Below are positions 1 to 11,768 of a stretch of DNA of 64,000 bases, one piece after another. Within the stretch, counting starts at the first letter, position 1. Every line of letters begins with the position of its first letter. The stretch is from Floccularia luteovirens (Eukaryota > Basidiomycota > Agaricomycetes > Agaricales > Squamanitaceae), in NCBI GenBank assembly GCA_009739215.1, contig VSJF01000011.1:992001-1056000 (forward strand), given 5' to 3'. The translations under genes were made by a program, and so were the position numbers. The notes beneath the pieces were generated by a model. That model saw nothing but the letters and a program-made list of their open reading frames with translations, did not search any database and was not told the origin of the DNA.

Positions 1-513
1 CGTTGTCAAAAAGGCTGGAGACGTAGTCAGCAGCAGAGGTAGATGATGGAGAAGGGCGGGTGAAACGGCCGCGGTGAATACCAGCATTGTTGAAGAGGAC
101 GGTGACGTAAGGGGTGTGTTTACCGATTTCTTCTGCGAGACGGGTAGCTTCGCTCTGTTGGAGTGGGAGTAAGAAGTGGGAATGTGGGAAAGGGAGGAAG
201 GGGATACCTTGTAGCGGACGTCACCCTGGACGGGGTACATACGACCATAGCAAGGGTTTGAATGAGCAGATTTGTTGTATGCATTGGTGATTCTGTTGAA
301 TTAGAGAGAGAATGAAGGGATGAGATTGAAATTATTTTACCTTTCTAGATCAGCTTGAATGGGACCGATGATGTAAACGGATGCACCGTTTGCAACGAGA
401 GTCGAGCTTATCATGAGACCAATACCAGAATTACCACCAGTAACGACAGCTACGACACCAGAGAGGTCAAAGAGAGTAGAAGCTTGGAGGCCATTGAGGA
501 TAGCATCTGCCAT
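1..513 (-). CDS. short-chain dehydrogenase/reductase, 3' part cut by window edge
   Basis: The start ATG is at 513-511 and the gene runs off the left end of the window. Exons read 513-341, 292-208 and 154-1, with GT-AG introns and matching phases. The N-terminus has the Rossmann nucleotide-binding motif VVTGGNSGIG near residue 30, and the third exon has the NNAG motif, both hallmarks of classical SDR enzymes. The Ser/Tyr-Lys catalytic part lies outside the window, so the substrate cannot be judged. It would use NAD(P)H to reduce or oxidise a carbonyl or alcohol. The start lies only 91 bp from the divergent RRM gene, so the two probably share a promoter. Confidence 0.85.
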
Positions 514-604
514 GGTGGTAGATGGTAAATGACGTCAAAAGACAACAATAACAAACAGAGAGAGGTAGTAGTTCAAGTTAAAAGACTAATTGAGAGAAAC
601 GACG
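514..604. promoter_or_regulatory. short divergent promoter between SDR and RRM genes
   Basis: Only 91 bp separate the start codons of the leftward SDR gene and the rightward RRM gene. The stretch is A-rich on the plus strand and must hold the 5' leaders and core promoters of both. No clear TATA box is visible. Confidence 0.5.
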
Positions 605-3600
605 ATGAACCGGGCAGCAGTAGCAGTACCGACTGACGATGATATCGAGGCTATCATCCACATGGCAACCTCTGCTGACCACAAGCAGCAGTTACCCCCC
701 TTCAAGGATACTCGCACTCAGCTCTTTGTTGGCAATGTACGTCCACCTCCTTCTCTTCCTCTTATCTATTCATTTATTCTTCTTTTTAGCTTCCCTACAG
801 AGTTCGTTGGCAGGACCTCAAGGATCTCTTTCGTCGTGCTGGCACTGTTCTTCGCGCAGATGTTTCTCTTGGTCCCGACAACAGATCTCGTGGCTACGGC
901 ACCGTTCTCCTCGCTTCCGCAGAGGATGCTGGTCGTGCTGTCGACATGTTTAACGGTTATTCATGGCAGTCGCGCATTTTAGAAGTCCGTCCCGACCGAC
1001 TTCCCCAAGATTTTGAGTCCAATCCTCTGTCTGCTTTTCCTACTCCTCTCCCCCCCTCCCTTCCAAGCAACCCTCGTTCTATCCTTCCCACATCAGACGA
1101 TCAAGACCACGTTACCCTTTATGGCCACGACGCATCTGCCGCCCCATGCCGCATCCTATTCGTCGGCAACGTAAGCCGTACTCCACTTTTCTGCTTTTCT
1201 CCGTTCAGATGACAACCATCTTTTCATTTTCCCAGCTCCCTTTCCATTGCCAATGGCAGGACCTCAAAGATCTCTTCCGTCAAGCCGGTACTATCATCCG
1301 TGCTGATGTCGCACTCGGCCCCGATGGCAGATCGCGAGGTTTTGGTACCGTTGTCTTTGCAATTGAGTCCGATGCTGAGCGTGCTGTTAAAATGTTCAAT
1401 GGGTAATTCCAGTAACCCTGACTCGCCTATCTGCTTTGTTTGTTTACGTATCTTCTTCATAGCTACGAATACAACGGTCGTGTTCTCAAAGTCCATTTCG
1501 ACAAATTCTCGCTTGCACACCAACAAGCTTCTTCTGCCCCTGCAACATCAGCACCCACGACCACTTCCACACCGAGTATACCTCATATTGCTGCACATCC
1601 AACTCATATAACACTTCCCGTTGGCTATATAACTGACTATGGTCCACCTTCAGGCCCAACAACTCCCTATGACATGTACCATTCTTCAATTCCCTTCCTC
1701 GCAATGGGCATTGGATCGGGTCAACACCTCACTTTGAATCAACGCCAACAACAGTTACAGCAACAGCAACAGCAGCAGCAGCAATCACGCTTATTTGGTA
1801 CAAAATCAATGCTGGATCTTGATATTGACCCGATTCATCACTCACTAACTTCAGGACGGCGTCTTAGTCCTTCTATAACCTCGGACTCTGTGCAACCGCT
1901 CTCTTATGCACAGCAAAAACTGCAATTTAGTGCGCGACCTTCATCCAGCATTCCATCCACCACTCCTAGCCTCCCAGAAAATTTTGTGCAAAAGTCTCCA
2001 TTCTTGTCGAGCAACAATTCAACAACTGCTCCAGCTCCTGTTGGATCAAAGCAAACACCCTCACCTACAAAGGCTGCGACAGCCTATACCTCACTTGTCT
2101 CGTCTGCATCTGCGTCCAATTCTACTTCATTGCAACACTACACATCTGCCTCTGCACCTGCTTCCACATCTACATCTGCCCCCACATCGGCGTCTGTGTC
2201 TACGTCTACTAGCACGTCCACGTCTACCTCAACATCGGCATCTACATCGACATCTACATCACCGCCTGCCTCACAACAGTCTCACCCGCACCTGCACCCA
2301 CATCACCCTGGACCTATCGCTCTCCCGTTACCTCAACTGTCATTCTCGCTACCGCCTCTTCAGCTCTCTCATCCGCATGCCACTTTGCAGCATCATAACC
2401 AATACAATAGTCTACCGCAATTACAAACACAGGTTAATACTGCGACTTCGGAAAAGACGACAGAAAAAACTGAGACCATCTCAACTTCTACCAACCCTCC
2501 CGGCACGAACACCAATAGCGGTATGAGCAATAACGCGACTTCAGCACTTCTCATGACTCCACATGGTTTACCACCTATAACACCATCCATGCCCCCATTC
2601 ACTTTTCTCGCGCGCCCTGGTATGCAAAGCAGTGGTATGTTGCCATTTGGAGGATTCCCATCTCCTGGTGGGGGTGTTCCAGCCGGATATCATTTCCCGC
2701 CAGGTGGTAGCGGTGTCTCTGATACTAATTCTGATTCTGGAGTGGAAAATCCGAATTCGCAATCGCATCCTAGTATGGGTATGTATGTAAATACTGGGGG
2801 AATCTCAGCCACTGCACTCGGAGGGGGTGGCGGAGGTGGCTGGAGACCTGCATTGTCACCCGGCGAAATATATGCGCTCTCTCCAGGCGAAATTGTTTAT
2901 CCTCATCAACATCCTCATGCACTTTCGGCCTCACATCCACATCCCCATTCTCCGATACACCCCCATCCAAGTATGCGATATGCGATTCCGGTTGGGTTTG
3001 GTACGGCTCCAGGGAATAATCAGACGGGTGTCAATGTTAGCAATGAGCATCCAAATAATACTGGTAATGGTGGTGGGATAGGGGGTTACACTTACATCAC
3101 GCTTTCCCCTGGTGCTCCAATGTCTCCTGGTGCATTCTGGGGACACCCTGGTGAAAGAACTGGGAATTCTTTTATCAATCCTGCAGTCGGAGCTCCTGTT
3201 CGTGGCAACGTTGGTACGCAAAGCCAGAACCAAGGTCAGGGTCAGACAACGCAGAACCAAGGTCAGGGTCAGACAACGGGAGGACGAGATGATCAAAGTC
3301 AGACAGAAAACAACGAACCTCCTACCCAACAACAACTTCAATATTCCAACGAGCCTAAAGGATATTTCGATCCTGGTTACTTCCCCAGCTCGAGTGCGTT
3401 TGGATATTTGGGATACGGATTCGGCGTTGGATCTGGACCCGAACTCGGTAATGAAACTGGGGGCGGTGGGGATGGTGGGGGTTATGCGGAACCTAGAGGG
3501 GAAGATGAAGGTGTGCAAAAAACAGGTGTTGATGATGATAACACAAACCATGAGTCTGCAGGAGCTGATATGAGGGAGGAAGGGAAGGATGACGGGTTGT

Positions 3601-3977
3601 CCACAAAAGAGGACACACCAACAAAGAAGAAAGAGAGGGACTCAGTACGTGAAGCGGAAATTTGGGGAAGTGTAATGAGGGATAACAAATCTGGTTCTGT
3701 CAATGGTGGTGAAGGTGTGTTAGGGAATGGCGGCCGAAAATGGGGTGACAGCGGAAATGGGAACGTGCTGAGAACGGCAGATACTGAGACTTTGAATACG
3801 AATACAGCTGATGATGAGGACGAGAGTAGTCAGGAAGGACCAGATGATAGTAATGACGATGAAGATGACGACGAACAAGAAGAGGGAGGGGAAGGAACAC
3901 AAGAAGAAACCGACGATGGAAAACCAGTTCACCATACACACTCTTCACGCGTTCTTGCCCCTGTGTCGTTATCCTGA
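605..3977 (+). CDS. tandem-RRM RNA-binding protein, Gbp2/Hrb1-like, with long low-complexity tail
   Basis: Exons 605-736, 790-1170, 1236-1402 and 1463-3977 are all phase-consistent and give about 1,064 residues. Two RRMs fill roughly residues 38-125 and 165-250. Each has RNP2 (LFVGNLP), then WQDLKDLFR and RADV, then RNP1 (RSRGYGTV or RSRGFGTV). This pattern matches the yeast shuttling mRNA-export factors Gbp2 and Hrb1 and the hnRNP M group. The remaining 800 residues are low complexity: a polyQ run, Ser/Thr-Ala repeats, Gly- and His/Pro-rich stretches, a Gln-Gly repeat, and a strongly acidic end near residues 1010-1045. The tail is far longer than in the yeast proteins and looks intrinsically disordered. 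An introns-within-RRM structure at the same site in both RRMs (right after the GN of RNP2) suggests internal duplication. A role in mRNP assembly or export is inferred from the family. Confidence 0.85.
3225..3278. repeat. two perfect 27-bp tandem copies inside the RRM gene
   Basis: The 27-bp unit beginning cagaaccaaggtcagggtca occurs twice head to tail without a mismatch. It encodes a nine-residue Gln/Gly/Thr repeat in the disordered tail, and its length keeps the frame. Such coding minisatellites often vary in copy number between strains. Confidence 0.9.
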
Positions 3978-5161
3978 TTCTTCGTCTGCCGGTCCGGATA
4001 CTTGGATTGGATTGCATTCAGTGCCGCTTCTCCCGCTCTGCATGATATGCGAATAAGCCTCTCCTGTTACGCTCAGTTGCCCAACCTACCTACCTCCCGT
4101 GTTGGTGGTTTACAAGCCAGACCACTGGATTCCAAAACTGATACCAGCACACACCCGCGCAAGCGCAAAACGTACAAGTGTTGTCTGTATGAGCGCTTTG
4201 ACGCCTAGGTTAATATCTCCACAAGCACGACTCCGGAGCGATTATATTGGCTTGCGGCTTGCGGTGGATCAGGTTTCTTTCTCTTTTTATTTTTGCTTCA
4301 GGACGGCAGCAGGGGGGGTGCTGTGGAAGGAGAATAGGAGGGGGGTGAGTTTCTGTAAATGTAGATTGGACTTTGTGGGGCTTGAGCTTGATGTGGTTTA
4401 ATATTCGCTGAATGAAGGAGAGGTAGTTGGAAAAAAAAACGAGCTGGGAGGAATTTTAGGCGTTTTTATGCTCTGATTTCCTCATTCCTTATGCGGGACT
4501 CTTCTTTTCTCTTGTTATTTTACATCTCATCTTTCTTTCTAGCTTGATGCCCCTTTTTTTGGTCTTGGTCTCCTTTTTTTTCTTTTCTTCTGGTTTTCCA
4601 TTGTGTTATTTCCACGCGTTCTATAGTCTTAGGTGAAACAGCTTTCGTTTTGTTAGAAATGCATGTCCCTCCTCCCCCAAAAGAAAACTTCGGTCAAAAT
4701 GGCAATTGCCATCACCGAGTCCTTTCTGTATCCTAACCGTCATACCGTATTGTATATCAATTATTCCGTGTTGGCAACTTAGCTTTGATATCCTACCCAA
4801 AAAAAAAAGTTCTCGGTTTATTCTTCCGTATGCCATATTTTCCTTCCCAACCCACACCTCCCCAAAAAGGTTGGCATCTCTGTATTTTCTGTTACATGTT
4901 GTCGTTTGTAGCGTCTTTGTTTTTTTGTTTAGATTAAATGCTTTCGTGTACAAAACCGAAAAAAAAATGGAATGCAGTGAGGTAATACTTATGTGTTGAT
5001 CTACTTGGTTTTCTCAACTGATGCGAGACCAGTAATGAATACAAACTATGAAGGATAGCACAGTCATAACTCTGCATTGACATTCAACATTTCGATGTAC
5101 CACACAAGCAAAAAAAGAGGTACCAGAAGAATAACAAAATATAACCATCAATATTCGTTAT
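3978..5161. other. intergenic, no gene seen
   Basis: This stretch holds the 3' end of the RRM gene and T-rich or A-rich runs (for example around 4555-4620 and 4798-4808). Open frames here are short, lack family resemblance and have no convincing splice pattern. Confidence 0.6.
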
Positions 5162-5851
5162 CTATACACCACCTAAACAACAGGGACAGTGTACAAGTCT
5201 ACCGATGCGCATCCAGAAGGGACTTTCAGTTGCATTGACTTTATAGTAAATCTACAAGACATTAGAAAAATTAGACCAAGATAAAAAATCTTTATAAAAA
5301 ATACAAACCTGGTTATTAGGTCCGCAAGCATAGAACCCTCCAACTAAATTGAACGACAACCTCGCACCAAGCTGTGAATTCTCCGTGTTTGACTGCAGTT
5401 GGAACCCGGTGTTCCTTGCACATTTATTCGAACCAGAATTTTGGACGAATCCGACAGGGGCCACCAGGGAGGCAATCGGTACCTGTGTCTTCGGAGTTGA
5501 TGTAGAGATGGTATGTCCAGGTTGTGTTGTCTGCGTTGGCGAGTGCGAGGTTTCCTTGTATGAAGAAGAGTTTCGCGATTGGCAGAGGAGCCGTTGAGCG
5601 TTGCGTAGCCGCTGTTAAGGGTTCCTGTGCGCATGGGCTAGAGAGGTATTAATTATTTTATCTCTGGTTCAGTTGACTTGGGGTGAGTAATGACTTACGA
5701 GGAGGTTGACAGAACTGGTCTGAGAGGACGAGACGAGGTAGAATAACGGGGTATCAGCACCTGGTGGTGCACACCCAAGTACCATCGGAGGAGCGATAGC
5801 CAGAAAACTAGCAATGGACACAAAGAAGTTCATCATCTTCATCATTGTCAT
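5162..5851 (-). pseudogene. small secreted protein family member 1, decayed by frameshifts
   Basis: Compared with intact paralogues at 10431 and 11769, this copy keeps the start (5851), a good signal peptide, both introns and a TATA-like box, but the frame is broken. Single extra bases appear on the coding strand near the AKF/F segment (about 5578), near the GGP-GF segment (about 5459) and in the last exon near PSG (about 5219). In the actual frame the second exon runs into unrelated residues and a stop. Without these insertions the order of conserved elements (PPGA-TPLF, SNTENSQLGAR, GGFYACG, VDLYTVPVV) would match the family. The function of the family is unknown, and I regard this copy as inactive unless the indels are assembly errors. 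Confidence 0.75.
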
Positions 5852-5914
5852 CGTATGTCTGTAGAGAATTCTGGGGATCGTTTGAGTATGGGGTAATGAG
5901 GGAATGAGCTACCG

Positions 5915-5922
5915 TTTAAATA
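5915..5922 (-). promoter_or_regulatory. TATA-like box of secreted-protein copy 1
   Basis: TATTTAAA on the minus strand lies 64 bp upstream of the start codon. The same box is preserved at 8474-8481, 80 bp upstream of copy 2. Confidence 0.5.
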
Positions 5923-7129
5923 GTTGTTAACAAGATCTTTGTTCGGATGAGTACAATCCTTTCGAGGGTCGTTGGAATGGGTTGCAGCCATAACATTCTA
6001 TTCGGCGTTCTTTGGCATATGAGCACAGAGATGTCATAATGACATTAGTAGACAACAATTGTTGTATGTATCCCTTGATTTCCTATGAAGACTAGGTATA
6101 CATTATAGAGGTCTGAAAAGGAATGGTGTCGAACAAATTCAGCAGGGTAAAAGTATAATCAACCCGTTTTGAAGGGCAACGAGCATTCCTCCTGCCACAT
6201 AATCACCTTGTGTAACGAAAGTCGTGGGTCAAGTTCCGGGTTCTCGGTTGGAGGAGAAAAGGATTGGCCTGAAGTGAATAGCTAGGCCATGAGGTATAGC
6301 TCAATAAAATTATTTGAATTGACAAGTGAATCCTGTCATTCGCGTATGTTGATAAAGGGGTCTTCGTATTTCGTTCTATACTTAGGTGAGAAAACCATTC
6401 CACTTCTGTACTTCGGGTCTTCGACATGAATCAACCTGCAGCTGTCAAAACAATGAGAATGTGAGCTTGCCATTCAAATATTCACCCCGCATATTGATTC
6501 AACTCTTACCTCTCCAGGACTTCTCACCCGATCACTACGCGTAAGAATGAGACAGGAACAAACAGCTTGTCGAATTGCAGTGTATGAGAACTTGCTGGAA
6601 TTATCGATCTTTCTTTTGTAGGTGGCTAACATCTTGCCCCGGCCATGTAGAGTACTTATCTCTGTCTTCACAGTGACTGGTTAATGCTGTCTTGCTTGTT
6701 TGATGATGCCTAAATTTTATGGCATGACATGAAGAAGTTATTCTTTCTAAGGTCTCCTGGCAGCAACACGCCGCAATGTCATGTCATGTGATCGTGGTAT
6801 GACCAAAATCCAAACCCAGTCCTGTCTCTAATTTCTTAATGTCCTCGCAACGAAGGACAAAATGAAAAATCCGTCCTGGGAGCAACATGGGAATTTACTA
6901 TATTAAAATTCCCGCGCAGGTCCAATTTTTTTATTCCTATCCATTCTTTATAGCTACTGCCATTAAACATTTCGTAGAAACAAGTATAAATGACATTTGC
7001 GATCACGTGATGTTGTCGCGTTGTGCAGCCTACGTTATTTTTATCAGCGCGAGTTACTGGATATCTCTGATCGAACTACAAGCATGTACTTGAAAAGGGG
7101 CCAGCAGCACAGCCAACAATACAATAGCA

Positions 7130-7540
7130 ATGTTTAGTTACTCTTCCTTCAAGCCCTCGAACCATTCGACAAGGAAAACCTGACCTACTTCTGCAACAAT
7201 GCTGTCAACGCGCCAATCTAACACCTTTTTTCCCTGTTCCATCCGCAACACTTGGATCTAGATATGATATATCAACTTGGAATGGAGTCGTTGATGATTT
7301 GCGTAGTTGAAGAGCGTGATCATCCAGGTGTATTCATTGAGATGGCTGAATTGCAAACTAAGCTAGCGCATTTGTAACCAAGAAGCTTCATTTGTAGATG
7401 AGGTTACTGCTCGCCATTCCAGGGCAAATGGTATGGCACAGAGTTGACAAAGTTATTTCTGGAGTATAGGTTTGCAAAGTTAGATCTCCGTAAAGTATGG
7501 CTTAGTTTTTATGAAGGAAATGATTGGGCAACCAACTAGT
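7130..7540 (+). pseudogene. GNAT N-acetyltransferase remnant, copy A
   Basis: This stretch aligns with the better-preserved remnant at 9674-10102: the segment encoding LRALEPSDKENLT, then the Asn/Ala segment, then a valine-glutamate-rich segment and the end EGND-G. It has a small deletion near the start plus several stops and frameshifts, so it cannot encode an enzyme. It is part of the 2.5-kb duplication. Confidence 0.6.
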
Positions 7541-7549
7541 ACAAATCAA

Positions 7550-10096
7550 CCACTATGAAGGATAGTACAATCATAACTCTGCGTTGACATTCAACACCAC
7601 TGAGCACTTCAGTATAATCGACGTCCACTCCACTATACAAGTAACAAAAAGAGCTACTGCCAAGTCCATGAGAATAACAGAACACCACCACCAACATTCG
7701 TTACCATCACTATCTACATCATCTAAACAACAGGGACAGTGTACAAGTCTACCGGTGTGCATCCGGAGGGACTTTCACTTGCGCTCACTTTATAGAAAAT
7801 CTAGTAGATATTGGAGATTAGACCAAGACGGAATCATCATAAAAAAAACAGTGCAGACCTTGGTTATTAGATCCGCAAGCATAAAACCCTCCAACGAAAT
7901 TGAATGACAACCTCGCACCCAGCTGTGAATTCTCCGTGTTCGATTGGAGTTGGAACCCGGTGTTCCTTGCACATTTATTCGTACCCGAACTTTGGACAAA
8001 TCCGACGGGGCCACCGGAGAGGCAACTTGTACCAGTGTCATGCGGAGTTGATGTAGAGATGGTATGTCCAGGATGTGCCATCTGCATTGGCGAGTGCGAG
8101 ATTTCCTTGTATGAAGAAGAATTTTGCGATGGGAGAGGAGCCACTGAGTGTTGCGTAACCGCTGTTCAGGGTTCCTGTGCGTACGGGCTGGGGGGTTTTG
8201 TTGATTTGTTTAGATCGGATTCAGTTGCTTGAGGTGAGTAGTGACTTACGAGGAGGTTGACTAGAACTGGTCTGTGAGGCCGAGACGAGGTAGAATAACG
8301 GGGTACTAGCACCTGGCGGCGTAGACCCAAGAACCATCAAAGGAGCAATAACCAGAAAACTAGCAATGGACACAAAAAGGTTCATCATCTTCATCGTTGT
8401 CTTCGTATGTATGTGGGGAACTCTGGGGATTATTTGAGTGTGGGGGTTAATGGTGTGAAGGAATGAGCTACCGTTTAAATAGTAATTAGAAAATGTTTGT
8501 TCGAATGAGTAAAGTCGTTTTGAGGGTCGCCTGGTTGACAGAAATTAAGATCTCTTTTGATAGGCACAGCTTCCTTCATGTACGAAACTCCATCCCTAGA
8601 TTCTTGTCACCATGAGTATTCAGGCTTTCCCGATGAACTTACATCAGAAAAATTACATACTCGTATGGTCTACCAGCACAACCTGGATAAGTATCTGGTC
8701 ATAAGATGCATTTTAGAATGGATTGCGGGCGTCACATCCTAGACGGCGTTCTTTGGCCGATGAGCACAGAGTTGTTATAATGACGTAGCAAGCAACAGAT
8801 ATTATATGCATCACTTGATTTTTTTTACGAAAGCTGGGTGTTTTAAAAGGTTTGAAAAGGAATGGTGTCAAGCAAATTCAGCGGGTAAAGTGGCACGATG
8901 AATGGAAACTGACAGAATACAACTGACCAACTTATTTTTGGGGACAACGAGTATTCATCCCGCCACATAATCACCTAGAAGCTCCTGTGGAATGGAAGTA
9001 TGTGGTCAAGTTTCTGTTCTTGGTTGGAGGAGAAAAGGGTCTGCCGGAATTGAATAGCTCGGCCATGACATATAGCTCAGTAAAAGTGCTATTGGAGTTG
9101 ACAATGATTAATCTTATCATTCACGTATGTTGATGGAGGAGTTTTTGTATTTCATTCATGGTGAACGGAATGAAGAGGTCAGGAAACCGCGAGGCTTTTG
9201 TGAATCAGATCTTTGATGAATCAACCTGCAACTGCCAAATAAATTGTGACTGTGCTTGCCATTCACCCTGTTATGCTTTACTCAAACCTGTAATGATTCA
9301 ACACCTCCATACTCCTTTCATGATCACAACGCATAAGAACTCCTTTATCTTGCGGTGAGGACAAAGCAGCTTGTCGAATTGCAGTTTACGTAATTGCCAA
9401 ATCATCGAACCTCTTTTTGTGTTTGCTATCACTTTGCCTTAGTGGCCATCTGGAAAAAAAGCACTGTCATATGTAAGTATCTCTGTCTTCCCAGTGAACA
9501 GTTGATGCTGTCTCGTTTGTTCGGTGGTGGAAATTACCACCTATGTTATATACGACATGATTAGGATATCCTCTCTATTTTTATCAGTGCAAGTTACGGG
9601 ATATCTCTGCAAGCTATGCACCAGTTCAAGATTGAGAAAAAGGGCCATTAACATAACCAACAATACTATAGCAATGTATGTTTCTGAACGACTCTTCCTT
9701 CGAGCCCTCGAACCATCTGACAAGGAGAACCTGACCACCTTCTACAACAATGCCGTCGACGCGCCAAACCTAACATCTTTTTTCCCTGTCCCATCCGCAA
9801 CACTCAAACCCATGATATTTTTCAACTTGGCATGGAGTCATTGATGATTGCGTGGTTGAAGAACGTGATCATCCAGACGTCTTCATTGGAATGACCGGAT
9901 TGCAGACCAAAGCTAGCGCACGCAACCAGGAAGCTTCATTGGCACTGAGGTTGTTGCTACCATTCCAGGGCAAAGGGAATGGCACAGAGTTGACAAAGTT
10001 CTTCCTGGAGTATGGTTTGTAAAACTGGGCTTCCACAAAATATGGCTGAACGTTTATGAAGGAAATGATGGGGCAATCAGCCTGTATGAGGGAACG
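7550..10096. repeat. segmental duplication, copy B
   Basis: Second copy of the unit described for 5042-7530, in direct tandem orientation. It contains a secreted-protein pseudogene on the minus strand and a GNAT remnant on the plus strand in the same order and spacing; corresponding points are offset by about 2.5 kb. Confidence 0.8.
7723..8394 (-). pseudogene. small secreted protein family member 2, decayed by frameshifts
   Basis: The start is at 8394, with the signal peptide, introns and terminal exon (VDLYTVPVV then stop at 7723) in place. One extra base near 8262 breaks the frame at the SSVNLL segment ending exon 1, and another near 8040 breaks it before the GTSC segment of exon 2. The lesions are at different sites from those in copy 1, so the two copies decayed independently after duplication. 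The conserved blocks PIAKFFFIQGN and SNTENSQLGAR are present but in different frames. Either this is a pseudogene or the assembly has indel errors here. Confidence 0.75.
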
Positions 10097-10102
10097 TGAG
10101 TG
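9674..10102 (+). pseudogene. GNAT N-acetyltransferase remnant, copy B
   Basis: An ATG at 9674 opens a frame reading SERLFLRALEPSDKENL, typical of the RimJ/Rim-like N-terminus of GNAT acetyltransferases, but it stops at 9842-9844. Downstream, in other frames, are a segment with GMTGLQ and LRLLLPFQGKGNGTE and then a GFHKIWLNVYEGNDGAISLY end, which resembles the acetyl-CoA-proximal C-terminal motif of the family. At least two frame changes and one stop separate these parts. It is a remnant, more complete than its copy at 7130. Confidence 0.7.
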
Positions 10103-10430
10103 GTTCACAGATGAGTTGTAAATGTTATTATCTCGTCTGATATCCTGGTCATTCTAAGGAGGGTTTGTTGAAGACGGAAGGAAACGAAAGGCGTTATGGG
10201 GTAAAAATGGATGGAGGGATGTTATACAGATGTCCGTATTGCAACGCGAGTGGACAGAGGAACAAGAGATATAATTTAACAAATACCAAATACTTGAATT
10301 GAACACAACCAGTATGAAAACTTGAAGCTTATTCCCGGATTATTAAGGCTCACAAATAATTCGCAATGTAGTCCATTCAAAAACAGATCCTGGCATAATA
10401 CTATACAGTGGGTGCTACGGAGTGACAAAG
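10103..10430. other. intergenic, no gene seen
   Basis: Sequence between the GNAT remnant and the 3' end of the next secreted-protein gene. No coding pattern was recognised. Confidence 0.5.
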
Positions 10431-11083
10431 TCAAACCACTGGAACAGTATACAAGTCCACGGGGAAACATCCAGAAGGAGGTTCGTTCGCGTTTACTTTG
10501 TAATATATCTAAAAGCCCATTAATCAACAGCCAAATCTTCAAGGGTTGGATTTCATACAGACCTCTTTGCTCGCGCCACAAGAATAAAATCCACCAACAT
10601 AATTGTATACGAGGCGCGCACCCAGTTGCGAGTTCTCGGTGTTTGACTGGAGCTTGAGTCCACTCGACTTCACACACAGATTTGAACCAGAGCCAGTAGC
10701 AAACCAAAGAGGCCCGCCAGGTGTGCAACCCGCGTCTGTCATTTGAGGGATGATGATTGGTTGATATGTGTAGGTGCCGGGTGGGGTGTCGATAACGAGG
10801 ACTCCTTGAGTAAAGTAGAATTTTGCCACCGGGTTTGTGCCGCTAAGTGTTGCAGCACCGCCAAGCGCGTTTTTCATACGGACTGGCTGTTCCAGTTTGG
10901 TAAGTCAATGTACTAGTGCTGCAGCGCATGTAAACTGATTACCAGGAGGTTAACCGAACTTGTTTTAGAAACAGCTACCAGATTGAAGAGAGGTGTGCTG
11001 GCGCCTGGTGGGACGATCGATAATGCCATAAGAGGCGCGAGGGCAAGCAGTCCCAGCATGGACGTAATGAAGTTCAAGTTCAT
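10431..11083 (-). CDS. small secreted protein, tandem family member 3
   Basis: Exons 11083-10943, 10886-10563 and 10508-10431 give 180 residues with both introns in phase 0. Residues 1-22 form a signal peptide (hydrophobic core ending near MALS). The mature protein has four conserved cysteines (in AGCTPGG, NLCVKSS, FYSCGAS and SGCFPVD), probably two disulfides, the family block SNTENSQLGARL and the closing VDLYTVPVV. The upstream in-frame extension beyond 11083 lacks a signal sequence, so I chose the ATG at 11083. I do not recognise the family; it appears to be a lineage-specific secreted protein. It is intact, unlike members 1 and 2. Confidence 0.8.
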
Positions 11084-11768
11084 ATTGGTAAGAGTTTTTG
11101 TCGAAGCTAGATTATCTGTGTAGGGGGAACTGGACCCGTACGCTTCTCTTAAATAACAACGCACATATGTTGAACGTAATACGGACCATTATTTCTAAGG
11201 GCTAAGAGATCAAAGGAGGCGTTTCAGAATTGTGCTCCTGAAAGAGATTAATTCGCCACCAGGCACAGCTCAGGAGTCCTCGTCCCTTTGCATGGAAAAA
11301 CATGCATCGAGAGTCACAAACCTCGTTGTACAATTTAGCAGCCACACTATTATGGTCAGCGGAAGTCCAAGACCGGTTGTCACTGACGGTTGGAACCTGC
11401 CATTGATGACCTGTTATTTCTTGACAAGAGAAACCAGCCAGGGAAAATTTGTTGCCTTGATTGGTAGTATGTAATGCGTCGCTACAATTATTGCAAAGTT
11501 CTAAACAAATAACAAAGTTTATGTCATAGACATTGCATGATGGGAGACTCTAGAACCATCTTGTTGAACCAGAATCGATTTTGAGGGATTCATTTAAACC
11601 TTCTGACATGTTATGACCATCATTACAGCGCCTCATTACTTCAACTACATCTTCTAGACCCAGATACAAACAAAAAATAGAACAGAAAGGGTTGTAATTC
11701 GACAGTACAAGTCCAAGTCCAAGACAAAAAATGAAAAAAGCCCCAAAATAGATTCAAGGGACAAGTCC
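11084..11768. other. intergenic between secreted-protein genes 3 and 4
   Basis: Holds the promoter of gene 3 (at its right end relative to the gene) and the 3' flank of gene 4. No further coding sequence was recognised; there is no GNAT remnant here, unlike the duplicated unit to the left. Confidence 0.5.

Larger units (their letters stand above)
5042..7530. repeat. segmental duplication, copy A
   Basis: The sequence from about 5042 to 7530 realigns to 7550-10096. Matching landmarks include tatgaaggatag near 5048 and 7556, the secreted-protein gene, ggcgttctttgg near 6002 and 8744, and the GNAT remnant at 7130 and 9674. The copies are diverged and differ by many substitutions and small indels, so the duplication is not recent. 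Borders are estimated by eye. Confidence 0.8.

Noticed and set aside
1906..2526. 206-codon open frame overlapping the RRM gene
   Set aside because: It is the shifted frame of the low-complexity tail; codon composition gives His/Leu/Arg-rich junk and the main frame is clearly coding.
2931..3551. 206-codon minus-strand frame opposite the RRM gene
   Set aside because: Antisense shadow of the coding tail with no motif of its own.
7790..8041. 83-codon minus frame inside secreted-protein copy 2
   Set aside because: It is the out-of-frame reading of the pseudogene's second exon, not a separate gene.
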